64,000 nt of DNA, taken from the NCBI GenBank assembly GCA_037388885.1, contig JARRJS010000053.1:1-64000 (forward strand), read 5' to 3'. The position numbers were made by a program, and so were the translations under genes. Origin of the DNA: JARRJS01 sp037388885. Lineage in GTDB: Bacteria; Gemmatimonadota; Gemmatimonadetes; Longimicrobiales; RSA9. Below the pieces are notes generated by a model that was not told the DNA's origin, made no database searches, and worked only from the letters and a program-made list of their open reading frames with translations. Position 1 is the first letter of the stretch; every line of letters starts with the position of its first letter. Below, in pieces: positions 1 to 8,401 of the stretch.

Positions 1-771
1 GGTTCCGGTTCGGACGTACGCACGCCCAGCGCCTGCGTGGGGCCCGCCCGCTGCGAGTGGGCCTGCTACGACACGCTGGACCTGTGCAACGACCTCACGC
101 ACACGTTCCAGGACGAGCTGCACCGGCCGGCGTTCCCGTACAAGTTCAAGTTCAAGTGCGCCGGTTGCCCCAACGACTGCGTGGCGTCCATCGCGCGCTC
201 AGACATGTCCATCATCGGCACGTGGCGCGACGAGATCCGCATCGACCAGGACGAGGTCCGCGCGTATGCCGAGAGCGGGCTGAACATCGAGCGGGACGTC
301 TGCGGCAACTGCCCCACCAAGTGCATGGCGTGGGACGGCAACGAGCTGGAGATCGACGACAGCAACTGCGTCAAGTGCATGCACTGCATCAACGCCATGC
401 CCAAGGCGCTCCGGCCCGGCACCGACACCGGCGCCACCATTCTGCTGGGATCCAAGGCGCCCATCGTCCAGGGGGCACAGCTTTCCTCCGTGATCGTGCC
501 GTTCATGAAGCTCGAGCCGCCGTACGAAGAGCTCAAGGACCTGGCCGAACGGATCTGGGACTTCTGGGGCGAGCACGGGAAGAACCGCGAGCGCGTGGGC
601 GAGCTGATCCAGCGCGTGGGTCTGGGCAATTTCCTCGAGGCCATCGAGGTGGAGCCGTTGCCCGAGATGATCGCTCACCCCAGGGACAATCCGTACATCT
701 TCTTCGAGGAATACTACGAGGAAGAGGAAGAAGGCGAGGAGGAGGAAGAAGAAGTCGAAGTAGAGGCCTAG
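1..771 (+). CDS. dsrA: Dissimilatory sulfite reductase alpha subunit, C-terminal part
   Basis: DsrA is the sirohaem/[4Fe-4S] subunit of the cytoplasmic DsrAB sulfite reductase, which reduces sulfite to DsrC-bound sulfide. The window opens inside the gene. Frame 1 is open from base 1 and reads GSGSDVRTPSACVG, then RCEWACYDT. The cofactor cysteines are visible as a CX5C pair (ACVGPARC) and the CPNDC pair, followed by the inserted ferredoxin domain (CGNCPTKC and CVKCMHC). The protein ends in an unusual, almost purely acidic tail of about 20 residues (EEYYEEEEEGEEEEEEVEVE). dsrB follows after about 70 bp. The N-terminal half, probably more than 150 residues, lies outside the window. Identification is very secure. 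Confidence 0.97.
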   Translation, partial: GSGSDVRTPSACVGPARCEWACYDTLDLCNDLTHTFQDELHRPAFPYKFKFKCAGCPNDCVASIARSDMSIIGTWRDEIRIDQDEVRAYAESGLNIERDVCGNCPTKCMAWDGNELEIDDSNCVKCMHCINAMPKALRPGTDTGATILLGSKAPIVQGAQLSSVIVPFMKLEPPYEELKDLAERIWDFWGEHGKNRERVGELIQRVGLGNFLEAIEVEPLPEMIAHPRDNPYIFFEEYYEEEEEGEEEEEEVEVEA

Positions 772-842
772 AGGCGGGTCGCAGGAAAACAACGACAGGC
801 TGAATTGCACGAGAACGAAACGGAACGAAGGAGATAATTGCC

Positions 843-1972
843 ATGGCAACGGCACCGGAGCGAAGGACGGACATCGGCCCTCCGGACTTCAGGCGGTTCC
901 TGCCTCCCGTCATCAAGGAGAACTACGGGAAGTGTTCAGGCGGTTCCTGCCTCCCGTCATCAAGGAGAACTACGGGAAGTGGAAGTACCATGAGATCCTG
1001 AAGCCCGGCGTGATGGTCCATGTCGGTGAGTCGGGGGACAAGCTGTTCACGGTACGTGCGGGCTCGCCCCGCCTGCTGGGCACGAAGCGGATCCGCAAGT
1101 ACGCGGAGCTGGCGGACAAGTACTGTGACGGCTACCTGCGCTTCACCAGCCGGCACAACGTGGAGTTCCTGTTGACGGACGAGTCGAACATCGACCCGCT
1201 CGTCCAGGATCTGGCGGATCTGGGCCACCCGGTGGGCGGCATCGGCCCGGCCATCTCCAGCATCGTGCACACGCAGGGTTGGGTGCACTGCCACTCGGCG
1301 GCGACGGACGCGTCGGGCGTGGTGAAGGCCGTGATGGACGACCTGGCCGAGTACTTCGATGGCAGCAAGCCGATTCCGGGCAAGCTGCGCATCGCCCTGG
1401 CGTGCTGCCTCAACATGTGCGGCGCCGTGCATTGCTCGGACATCGCGATCCTGGGCGTGCACCGTCGTCCGCCGAAGGTGCAGCACCCGAACGTGAAGCG
1501 GCTGTGCGAGATCCCGAACGTGATCGCCGCCTGCCCCACGGCCGCCATCCGGCCGACGACGGTGGAAGGCAATCCGTCGGTGGAGATCGACGAGGAGCTG
1601 TGCATGTACTGCGCGAACTGCTTCTCCGTCTGCCCGGCCCTGCCCATGGCCGATGCCCTCAACGATGGCATCTCCATCTGGGTGGGCGGCAAGGTCTCCA
1701 ACGCGCGTCACGAGCCCACGTTCTCCAAGCTGGCCATCCCCTTCATCGAGAACGATCCGCCGCGCTGGACGGAAGTGGTCCAGAGCATTCGCACGATCGT
1801 CGACGTGTGGGTGGACGGGGCCCGGCCGCATGAGCGCATGGGTGAGTTCATCGAGCGCATCGGCTGGCCGAAGTTCTTCCAGCTGACGGGCATCGAGTTC
1901 CAGAAGGAGCACATCGACGATTACCGGTACGCGGGCCTCAGCTACAAGCGGTCCGCACAGCTCAGACACTAG
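843..1972 (+). CDS. dsrB: Dissimilatory sulfite reductase beta subunit, reading frame broken by a 47-bp duplication
   Basis: DsrB is the partner of DsrA and carries the catalytically active sirohaem. ATG 843, 6 bp after a GGAG-type site, reads MATAPERRTDIGPPDFRRFL. This is a canonical DsrB N-terminus, but the frame runs into a stop because bases 888-934 are repeated exactly at 935-981. Deleting one copy restores a continuous protein through KENYGKWKYHE to the end. Downstream, CCLNMCGAVHCSD and the ferredoxin motif CMYCANCFSVC are intact. As written, only a form starting at GTG 932 could be translated, and it would lack the first residues. The gene is either truly frameshifted or, more likely, carries an assembly duplication. 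Confidence 0.93.
888..981 (+). repeat. 47-bp perfect tandem duplication inside dsrB
   Basis: Bases 888-934 and 935-981 are identical, with no spacer. The unit encodes FRRFLPPVIKENYGKW in the dsrB frame. 47 is not a multiple of 3, so the duplication shifts the frame. Removing one unit gives a normal DsrB N-terminus. Confidence 0.97.
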
Positions 1973-1983
1973 GAGCAGAGACC

Positions 1984-2232
1984 ATGGCTGTCACAAAAGA
2001 GCAGGTCGCCGACGCCATGTACGAGTTGGTGAAGGAGTATCAGGGCAAGAAGAAGTTCAAGGCAATGGACCTGACCCATGCCATGCAGGAGAAGTTCGGC
2101 GACGAGTGCGACAAGAAGCTGTGCAAGCTGGCCATTCGCTCGCTGATGGACTCGGGCCGCTGCGTATACACGTATTTCGGCGGCAGCTACATCGAGGTCC
2201 CGCACGAGGAAGGCGCCGCGGAAGGCGGCTGA
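1984..2232 (+). CDS. dsrD: DsrD, winged-helix activator of sulfite reductase
   Basis: This 82-residue protein is the usual DsrD length. It starts 11 bp after dsrB behind a GGAG site. DsrD is a small winged-helix protein reported to activate DsrAB allosterically, and it is used as a marker for reductive dsr systems. The sequence has the expected N-terminal helix (AVTKEQVADAMYELV), a Lys-rich stretch (QGKKKFKAMDL), the recognition-helix region (KKLCKLAIRSLMDSGR) and the C-terminal YTYFGGSYIEV strand. Its position directly behind dsrAB is typical. It supports a role in sulfite reduction rather than sulfur oxidation, although disproportionation remains possible. Confidence 0.95.
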   Translation: MAVTKEQVADAMYELVKEYQGKKKFKAMDLTHAMQEKFGDECDKKLCKLAIRSLMDSGRCVYTYFGGSYIEVPHEEGAAEGG

Positions 2233-2258
2233 GGGCCGGCTCGTAGAGAACGGCGGAC

Positions 2259-2292
2259 GCTCGCTCCGCCCGCGGTCGGAGGCGGAGCGGGC
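2259..2292 (+). other. Stem-loop between dsrD and the dsrL-like gene
   Basis: A 12-bp stem (one G-U pair) is formed by 2259-2270 and 2281-2292, with a 10-nt loop. No T-run follows, so it is not an intrinsic terminator. In the 106-bp gap inside the dsr operon it could protect the upstream dsrABD mRNA or set relative expression. Function is inferred only. Confidence 0.4.
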
Positions 2293-2338
2293 GGCGAAAC
2301 CATAGAGACGATCTTCAACCGGTCGTGTGAGGTGACTC

Positions 2339-4030
2339 ATGGCTGTGAAGAAGGTGAAGAAGGTCAAGAAGAAGTCCTACGCGTCGCGGTCGTTCGCGGG
2401 CGCCGGTGGGCGCGAACAGTCACCCCTGCGGCCGAAGCACGTGGAGAAGCGACCTCCCTGCACGGACACCTGTCCGAGCGGCAACCGCATCCGGGAGTTC
2501 GTGACCACACTCGCGCAGGCGGAGCTGCTGGGGAAGTCCGTGGACCAGGCGTTCGAGGAAGCCTGGGGCATCGTCACGGAGACCAACCCGTTCCCGTCCA
2601 TCTGCGGGCGCGTGTGCCCCGCCCTCTGTGAGGACGAGTGTAACCGCCGGGAGCTGGAGGGGGCCGTCAGCATCAACAAGATCGAGCGCGCCATCGGCGA
2701 CTTCGGTCGGGAGCACGATCTGAAGCTCAAGCGCCTGAGCGAGGATTCGAAGCCCCAGAAGGTCGCCATCGTCGGCGGCGGGCCCAGCGGGCTTTCCTGC
2801 GCCTACCAGCTCGCACGCCGGGGTTACGGCGTGAAGGTGTTCGAGGCGATGGAGAGGGCCGGCGGCATGCTGCGCTATGGCATCCCGGGCTACCGGCTGC
2901 CGGAGGGCGTGCTGGACCAGGAGATCCAGCGGATCCTGGATCTGGGCGTGGAACTGGAGTGCGGCGTCAAGGTGGGCACCGAGCCTGCCATGGACAAGCT
3001 GAAGTCGCAGTACGATGCGGTCTACGTGGCGCTGGGCGCACAGCAAGGCGTGACGCTGGGCGTGGATGGCGAGGATGCGCCCAACGTCTTCTCGGGCGTC
3101 GATTTCCTGCGGCGCTTCCACCACGGCGAGCAGCTGGGGCTGGGCCAGGATGTGGTGGTGATCGTGGTGGGTGGTGGTGACACCGCTATCGACGCGGCGC
3201 GCATCAGCCGTCGGCTGGGCGCGAACGTGACCGTCCTGTACCGGCGCACCTTGAAGGAGATGCCGGCCATCAAGGACGAAGTGGAAGAAGCCATCAACGA
3301 AGGCGTCAACGTGGAGTTCCTGGCGGCGCCCGTCGGGTTCAAGAAGGGCGATGACGGCCGCGTGAACGCCATGGTGGCTATCCGCATGGAGCTGGGCGAG
3401 CCCGACGACTCGGGTCGCCGGCGCCCCGTGCCCATCGAAGGCTCGGAGTTCGAGATCCCGGCCAGCGCGGTCATCTCGGCAGTGAGCCAGGAACCGGACT
3501 TCACCGGGTTCGAGGACCTGATCGAAGGCCGGGACTGGATCAAGGTGGACGACCAGGGCCACACCAAGGTGGACGGGGTGTGGGCGGGTGGCGACGTGAC
3601 GCGTCTGGCGCTGGTCACCGACGCCATCGGGCAGGGCCGCCACGCGGCGGAGTCCATCGACCACCAGCTCCAGGGCACCAAGGCCGAGGCGGACACGCGC
3701 AGCGTGATCGGCACGGACAAGATGCAGCTGGACCATTACGAGGCGCAGGATCGAGCCGAGCCGGCGGTGCTGGACGTGGACCAGCGCCTGGACGACCTCG
3801 AAACGGAGGTCAACCTGGGCTTCAGCATGGAGCAGGCCGTCTCGGAGGCACGCCGCTGCATGAGCTGCGGCTACTGCTTCGACTGCGAGAAGTGCTGGAT
3901 GTACTGCCAGGACCAGGCCATCGAGAAGCCTTCGACGCGCGGCGTCTTGTACCCGTTCAAGCTCGGCAACTGCACGGGCTGCTCGAAGTGCGCCGACATC
4001 TGCCCGTGCGGCTTCATCGAGATGGCATGA
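2339..4030 (+). CDS. dsrL: DsrL-like NAD(P)H:acceptor oxidoreductase (GltD-like flavoprotein with two C-terminal [4Fe-4S] sites)
   Basis: This 563-residue cytoplasmic flavoprotein is likely to pass electrons between NAD(P)H and DsrAB. An N-terminal Fe-S helical domain carries CTDTCPSGN and CGRVCPALCEDEC. The FAD-binding Rossmann motif VAIVGGGPSGLSCAY lies near residue 142, and a second nucleotide site (VVIVVGGGDTAID) near 275. The C-terminus has CMSCGYCFDCEKC and CTGCSKCADICPCGF, giving two further clusters. The fold is shared with the glutamate synthase small subunit, but that enzyme lacks this ferredoxin tail, and the place between dsrD and dsrN points to DsrL. The N-terminus is strikingly Lys-rich (KKVKKVKKK). 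It is somewhat shorter than purple-sulfur-bacterial DsrL, so it probably belongs to another DsrL subgroup. Confidence 0.78.
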   Translation: MAVKKVKKVKKKSYASRSFAGAGGREQSPLRPKHVEKRPPCTDTCPSGNRIREFVTTLAQAELLGKSVDQAFEEAWGIVTETNPFPSICGRVCPALCEDECNRRELEGAVSINKIERAIGDFGREHDLKLKRLSEDSKPQKVAIVGGGPSGLSCAYQLARRGYGVKVFEAMERAGGMLRYGIPGYRLPEGVLDQEIQRILDLGVELECGVKVGTEPAMDKLKSQYDAVYVALGAQQGVTLGVDGEDAPNVFSGVDFLRRFHHGEQLGLGQDVVVIVVGGGDTAIDAARISRRLGANVTVLYRRTLKEMPAIKDEVEEAINEGVNVEFLAAPVGFKKGDDGRVNAMVAIRMELGEPDDSGRRRPVPIEGSEFEIPASAVISAVSQEPDFTGFEDLIEGRDWIKVDDQGHTKVDGVWAGGDVTRLALVTDAIGQGRHAAESIDHQLQGTKAEADTRSVIGTDKMQLDHYEAQDRAEPAVLDVDQRLDDLETEVNLGFSMEQAVSEARRCMSCGYCFDCEKCWMYCQDQAIEKPSTRGVLYPFKLGNCTGCSKCADICPCGFIEMA

Positions 4031-4034
4031 GACC

Positions 4035-5444
4035 ATGCGCATTCCCAGGGTCCTCGTTGCGGGCCTGTCTGGAGGCGGCGGCAAGACGCTGGTGACCGTC
4101 GGCCTCCAGGCCGCATGGCGCAGACGGGGCGTGCGCGTGGCGCCCTTCAAGAAGGGGCCCGACTACATCGACGCCGCATGGTCCGCTTCGGCGGCGGGAC
4201 GGCCGTGCAGGAACCTGGACCTGTTCCTGCTGCCGCCCGACGTGCTGTTGCGCTCGTTCGGCGCGGGCGTGGCGAACGCGGACCTGGCGGTTATCGAGGG
4301 CAACCGTGGCCTGTTCGACGGCGCCGACCCGCGGGGCTCCTGCAGCACGGCGGAGCTCGCGAAGCTGCTGGCCACGCCCGTTGTGCTGGTCGTGGACTGC
4401 ACCAAGGCGACACGCACGGTGGCGGCGTCCGTCCTGGGTTGTCAGCACATGGACCCCGATGTGGCGCTCCGTGGTGTGATTCTCAACCGCACGGCGGGCA
4501 CTCGCCATGAAGCGGTCGTGCGGGAAGCCGTGCGCGAAACCACCGGCCTGCCGGTGCTGGGCGTCCTGCCAAGGCTGTCCCGCCAGATCCTGCCGGAGCG
4601 TCACCTCGGCCTGGTGCCCCCTGCGGAGCACGACGATCGCCTGGATGCGGTGCGCGAGGCTGGTGAGGTGGTGGAACGCTGGATCGATCTGGACGCCGTC
4701 CTGGATATCGCCCGGGGCGCGCCACGCCTGGACATTCCGGAGGCGGACCGCGCCGGCCCGGCGGGGCCGGAGTCAGCGGCACGAATCGGCGTATTCCGGG
4801 ATGCGGCGTTCCAGTTCTACTACCCGGAAAACCTGGAAGCCCTGACGCGCGCCGGCGCCCGTCTCACGGGCATCTCGCCGCTGCGGGACCCGGAGCTGCC
4901 GGACGTGGATGGGCTCTATATCGGGGGTGGCTTCCCGGAGACGCTGGCCGCCGGGTTGGCGGACAACGAGGCCTTCCGTACTTCGGTGCGCCAAGCCGCG
5001 GAGGCGGGCCTGCCGATCTACGCCGAGTGCGGGGGCGCCATCTTCCTGGGCGAGGCGCTGGCGTTCCGGGGCCGGACGTACCCCATGGCGGGCGTGTTGC
5101 CGGTGCGGTTCGCGTTCCACGACCGTCCCCAGGGGCACGGCTATGCCGTGCTGGAGACGGTGGCGGAGAACCCGTTCTTCCCCCTGGGCGCTGAGGTGCG
5201 CGGCCATGAGTTCCATTACACCTGCATGGAACGGGGAGGGGCGGGAACGGACGCAGGAGACCTGACGTTCGCTTTTCGTGTGAAGCGGGGTCAGGGCTTC
5301 GGCGGGCAGCGGGACGGGCTGTGCCGAAGAAACGTGTTGGCCGCGTATACGCATGTCCACGCGCTCGCGGTGGAGCAGTGGGCGCCGTCGCTGGTCCAGG
5401 CGGCGATCCGGTTCCGGTCGCGCACGCGCGTCGAGGCAGGCTGA
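4035..5444 (+). CDS. dsrN: DsrN, sirohaem amidase (cobyrinate a,c-diamide synthase family)
   Basis: DsrN is an ATP- and glutamine-dependent amidotransferase that converts sirohaem to the sirohaem amide found in dissimilatory sulfite reductase. The 469 residues show the CobB/CbiA layout. The N-terminal dethiobiotin-synthetase-like domain has the P-loop GLSGGGGKT at residues 10-18 and FKKGPDYIDAAW. The C-terminal class I glutaminase-like domain carries the catalytic Cys332 in YAECGGA and a downstream HEFHYT. The gene starts 4 bp after the dsrL-like stop, so translation is likely coupled. A true cobyrinate synthase is possible by sequence alone, but no other corrin-ring genes are present and the dsr context is decisive. 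Confidence 0.92.
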   Translation: MRIPRVLVAGLSGGGGKTLVTVGLQAAWRRRGVRVAPFKKGPDYIDAAWSASAAGRPCRNLDLFLLPPDVLLRSFGAGVANADLAVIEGNRGLFDGADPRGSCSTAELAKLLATPVVLVVDCTKATRTVAASVLGCQHMDPDVALRGVILNRTAGTRHEAVVREAVRETTGLPVLGVLPRLSRQILPERHLGLVPPAEHDDRLDAVREAGEVVERWIDLDAVLDIARGAPRLDIPEADRAGPAGPESAARIGVFRDAAFQFYYPENLEALTRAGARLTGISPLRDPELPDVDGLYIGGGFPETLAAGLADNEAFRTSVRQAAEAGLPIYAECGGAIFLGEALAFRGRTYPMAGVLPVRFAFHDRPQGHGYAVLETVAENPFFPLGAEVRGHEFHYTCMERGGAGTDAGDLTFAFRVKRGQGFGGQRDGLCRRNVLAAYTHVHALAVEQWAPSLVQAAIRFRSRTRVEAG

Positions 5445-5457
5445 GAGGGACGGAGCC

Positions 5458-6108
5458 GTGGCTATCATCACGATCTCGCGTGGGTCCCTGAGCGGTGGCC
5501 GCGCCGTGGCCGAATGCCTGGCGGAGCACTTCGGCGTGCCGTGCGTGGCGCGGGAGGTCCTCCAGGAGGCGGCGCTGGCGCTGGGTGTTTCCGAGAACGT
5601 CATGCAGGAAGAATTCGAGACGCCGCCGGGCAAGTGGGTGCGACTGAACCGAGAGCGTGAGACGTACCTGCTGGCCGTGCAGACGGCGCTGGCGGACCGG
5701 TGCGTGGATGGCAGCCTGATCTATCACGGGCTGGCGGGGCAATTCCTGCTCCAGGGCCTGCCGGGCGTGTTGAAGGTGCGCTTGATCGCACCGCTGGAGG
5801 TCCGGATCCAGGCGCTCATCGAGCAGCATCACCGCATGCCTCGCCGCGCGGCGGAGGAGTTCATTGCCAACGTGGATGAGGAACGGCGGCGCTGGGTGAA
5901 GGTGATGTACGGCAAAGACGTCGCAGACCCCTCGCTCTACGATCTCACGGTGAAGCTGCGCGCGATGACGCGGGACACGGCCTGCCTGGCCATCGCGGAG
6001 GCGGCGGCGCAGCCGGAGTACGAGGTCACCGACGAGGTGAAAGCGGAGCTGGAGGCGTTCGCGGCGAAGTGTCGTCAACAGCTCGAGGCCAGGCTGGCCG
6101 AGGCTTGA
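5458..6108 (+). CDS. Cytidylate-kinase-like family protein 1
   Basis: A 216-residue protein of the cytidylate-kinase-2 type. The GTG start at 5458 was chosen because the family's first strand (AIITISRGSLSGGRAVAECLAEHFG) begins directly there and an upstream extension would overlap dsrN. The usual GxxGxGKS/T P-loop is replaced by SRGSLSGGRA, which is typical of this divergent family. Further landmarks are LIYHGLAGQFLL and RLIAPLEVRIQ. The substrate is unknown, and nucleotide binding is plausible. It is the first of three paralogues in this operon (also 6128 and 10994). Codon use and spacing (13 bp after dsrN) match the operon. Confidence 0.8.
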   Translation: MAIITISRGSLSGGRAVAECLAEHFGVPCVAREVLQEAALALGVSENVMQEEFETPPGKWVRLNRERETYLLAVQTALADRCVDGSLIYHGLAGQFLLQGLPGVLKVRLIAPLEVRIQALIEQHHRMPRRAAEEFIANVDEERRRWVKVMYGKDVADPSLYDLTVKLRAMTRDTACLAIAEAAAQPEYEVTDEVKAELEAFAAKCRQQLEARLAEA

Positions 6109-6127
6109 AGGCCCGGGAGCGGGGGGT

Positions 6128-6952
6128 GTGAACGTGGCGATCATAGCCATCTGCCGAGGCACGAAGAGCGGCGGCACCGCGATGGCCGAATGCCTGGCGG
6201 AACGGCTGGGCTACCCCAGCCTCGGCCGGGAGGTGATCCAGGACGCCGCGGTCCAGCTGGGCGTCTCGGCGGAGCTGCTGGAGCAGAAGATGAGTGGTCG
6301 GCCGTCGCTGTGGAGTCGCTTCTCGGCCATGCGACGGGCTTACATCGTTGCGGTCCAGGCGGCCCTGGCGGAGCGCGCTGCAGAAGCGAATCTGGTCTAT
6401 CACGGCCTGGCCGGTGGCCTGCTGTTGCGCGGTGCGCCCGCCACGGTGTGTGTTCGCCTGATCGCTCCGTTGGAGCAGCGCATCCAGGCCGTCATGTCCG
6501 AGTCGGAGATGGACCGGGCGACGGCCGAGCGCTACATCCTCGACGTGGACCAGGCGCGCGCCCGCTGGGTCAAGGCGATGTACGACGAGGACATCATGGA
6601 CCCGGGGTTGTACGACCTGGTGATCAGGCTCGGGCCCATAACCGTGGAAGGCGCGTGCGCCGTGGTGGCGAAGGTCGTGGCACAACCGGAGTTCGCCATC
6701 ACGGACGACGTACACGCCGCGCTGCACGATTTCCTCACCGCGTGCCGGGTCAGGCTGGCTCTGGTGAGGGAAACAGAGCTGCGGGCTCTGGACCTGGATG
6801 TAGCGGTGAAAGGTGGGGTGGCGGAGGTGACTGGCGAAGCGCCATTGCTGAAGACCGGCCGGGTCGGCAACCGGATTGTCGAGCTGGCGCGGGAGGTCCC
6901 GGGGGTGGAGCAGGTTCGCCTGAAGGTGGAGTGGTTCGATCCGTACCCGTAG
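6128..6952 (+). CDS. Cytidylate-kinase-like family protein 2 with BON-like C-terminus
   Basis: A 274-residue paralogue of the preceding gene, starting at GTG 6128 (MNVAIIAICRGTKSGG), 19 bp downstream. Residues 1-215 align with the first copy: degenerate P-loop, LVYHGLAGGLLLRG and RLIAPLEQRIQ. The last ~55 residues (LDVAVKGGVAEVTGEAP, then REVPGVEQVRLKVEW) have the strand-helix pattern of a BON domain, often a phospholipid or small-ligand binding module. The protein has no signal peptide and should be cytoplasmic. Function is unknown. Its retention beside the sulfite reductase genes suggests a role in this pathway rather than pyrimidine metabolism. Confidence 0.75.
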   Translation: MNVAIIAICRGTKSGGTAMAECLAERLGYPSLGREVIQDAAVQLGVSAELLEQKMSGRPSLWSRFSAMRRAYIVAVQAALAERAAEANLVYHGLAGGLLLRGAPATVCVRLIAPLEQRIQAVMSESEMDRATAERYILDVDQARARWVKAMYDEDIMDPGLYDLVIRLGPITVEGACAVVAKVVAQPEFAITDDVHAALHDFLTACRVRLALVRETELRALDLDVAVKGGVAEVTGEAPLLKTGRVGNRIVELAREVPGVEQVRLKVEWFDPYP

Positions 6953-6966
6953 TCGAGGGACGACGG

Positions 6967-7935
6967 ATGGGAATGCAACACCGTCTCGCCCTGGCCTGCG
7001 TGAGCGCGACTATCGCGCTCGTGCTGCTGTTCAGCCCGTCGTGTCTGTCGGCCACGCAGGAGGGCGCCACGACGGCCGGCGAGACGGCCTGGTGGTTCTG
7101 GCCGTTCATGCTTTTCGCCATGACGTTCGTCATGGGCATCCTGGCGGCCGTGGCGGGCGTGGGTGGCGGCGTGCTCTTCGTTCCCATCGTGAGCGGCTTC
7201 TGCCCTTTCCACCTGGACTTCGTGCGTGGCACCGGTCTGCTCGTGGCCATGTGCGGAGCGCTGGCGGCAGGACCCGGCTTCCTGCGCATGAACCTGGCGA
7301 GCCTGCGCCTGGCCATGCCGGTGGCGCTCATCGCTTCCACGTGTGCCGTCGCCGGGGCCATGGTGGGCCTGGCGCTGCCCACGAACGTGGTCCAGACGGC
7401 GCTGGGAGCCGCCATCCTCGGCATCGTCATCATCATGGTGCTGGCCAGGAAGTCGACGTTCCCGGCGGTGCCTCGTGCCGATGGGCTTTCCCAGGCGCTG
7501 CGCATCCACGGGATCTACATGGAGGCCAGCTTGGGGCAGGAAGTGGACTGGAAGATCCACCGCACGGTGCCCGGCCTGGTGCTGTTCATCGTGATCGGAT
7601 TCATGGCCGGCATGTTCGGGCTGGGCGCCGGCTGGGCCAATGTGCCGGTGTTGAACCTGGTGCTGGGCGCGCCGCTGAAGATCAGCGTGGCCACCAGCAA
7701 GTTCCTGCTGAGCATCACGGACACGTCCGCCGCCTGGGTTTACCTGAACCGGGGCTGCGTCATCCCGATGATGGTCGTGCCGTCTCTCGTCGGGATCATG
7801 CTGGGCTCGTTGATGGGCGTTCGCATCCTGAGGGTCATGAAGCCGGCCGTCGTGCGCTGGCTCGTTATCGCCCTGCTCCTGTTTGCCGGGGCCAAGGCGA
7901 TCACCAAGGGGCTGGGACTTCCCTTCATCGTCTGA
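6967..7935 (+). CDS. TauE/SafE-family anion permease
   Basis: A 322-residue inner-membrane protein. ATG 6967 follows the preceding gene by 14 bp. An N-terminal signal-like segment is followed by about eight membrane helices. The two family repeats are visible as GILAAVAGVGGGVLFVPIV and GFMAGMFGLGAGWANVPVL. TauE/SafE proteins move sulfite, sulfoacetate or other organosulfur anions, usually outward. In a dsr operon sulfite, sulfate or a sulfonate is the obvious candidate, in either direction. It overlaps no gene, and 19 bp later a small membrane protein follows that looks like the DUF1634 partner commonly found with such permeases. Confidence 0.85.
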   Translation: MGMQHRLALACVSATIALVLLFSPSCLSATQEGATTAGETAWWFWPFMLFAMTFVMGILAAVAGVGGGVLFVPIVSGFCPFHLDFVRGTGLLVAMCGALAAGPGFLRMNLASLRLAMPVALIASTCAVAGAMVGLALPTNVVQTALGAAILGIVIIMVLARKSTFPAVPRADGLSQALRIHGIYMEASLGQEVDWKIHRTVPGLVLFIVIGFMAGMFGLGAGWANVPVLNLVLGAPLKISVATSKFLLSITDTSAAWVYLNRGCVIPMMVVPSLVGIMLGSLMGVRILRVMKPAVVRWLVIALLLFAGAKAITKGLGLPFIV

Positions 7936-7954
7936 CGGACAAGGGAGCCGCGAC

Positions 7955-8401
7955 ATGAGCGACAGAATCACCGGACCGACCGTCGACAGGGAGCAGCTCC
8001 TGTACGCGCGCATCCTGGCCGTCGGCATGTACGCCGGGCTCCTGCTGCTGCTCCTGACGTTCGCCCTCTACGTGTCGGGGATCGTCCAGCCGGCCGTGCC
8101 CATCGACAGACTGCCCGACTACTGGGGCATGAACGTCGAGGAGTACCTGCAGACCATCAATGCCAACTACCTGCACCGCCCGCATCACCTGGCGGGCTGG
8201 TGGTGGCTCACGGCGCTCGGCAAGAGCGACTACCTGAATTTCCTGGGGATCGCGGTGCTTTCCGCAGTGACCATCCTCTGCTTCGCCGGGATCGTACCCA
8301 CGTTCCTGAAGAAGCGGGATTACACGTACGCTGCCGTGGCCGTTGCGGAAATCGTGATCCTCGTCCTGGCTGCCAGCGGCATACTGCGTGTGGGGGAGTG
8401 A
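7955..8401 (+). CDS. Small membrane protein, DUF1634-like partner of the TauE permease
   Basis: A 148-residue protein with three predicted membrane helices (GMYAGLLLLLLTFALYVSG, FLGIAVLSAVTILCFAGIV, VAVAEIVILVLAASGIL). The periplasmic-type loop between helices 1 and 2 is rich in aromatic and His residues (NYLHRPHHLAGWWW). DUF1634 proteins are typically encoded next to TauE/SafE permeases, which matches this position, but the family call rests on layout rather than a signature motif. The stop codon shares one base with the next start (TGATG), indicating coupled translation with the sirohaem genes. Confidence 0.6.
   Translation: MSDRITGPTVDREQLLYARILAVGMYAGLLLLLLTFALYVSGIVQPAVPIDRLPDYWGMNVEEYLQTINANYLHRPHHLAGWWWLTALGKSDYLNFLGIAVLSAVTILCFAGIVPTFLKKRDYTYAAVAVAEIVILVLAASGILRVGE

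Noticed and set aside
4035..5444. Cobyrinate a,c-diamide synthase of B12 synthesis
   Set aside because: No corrin-ring genes are nearby, and the position in the dsr operon fits DsrN.
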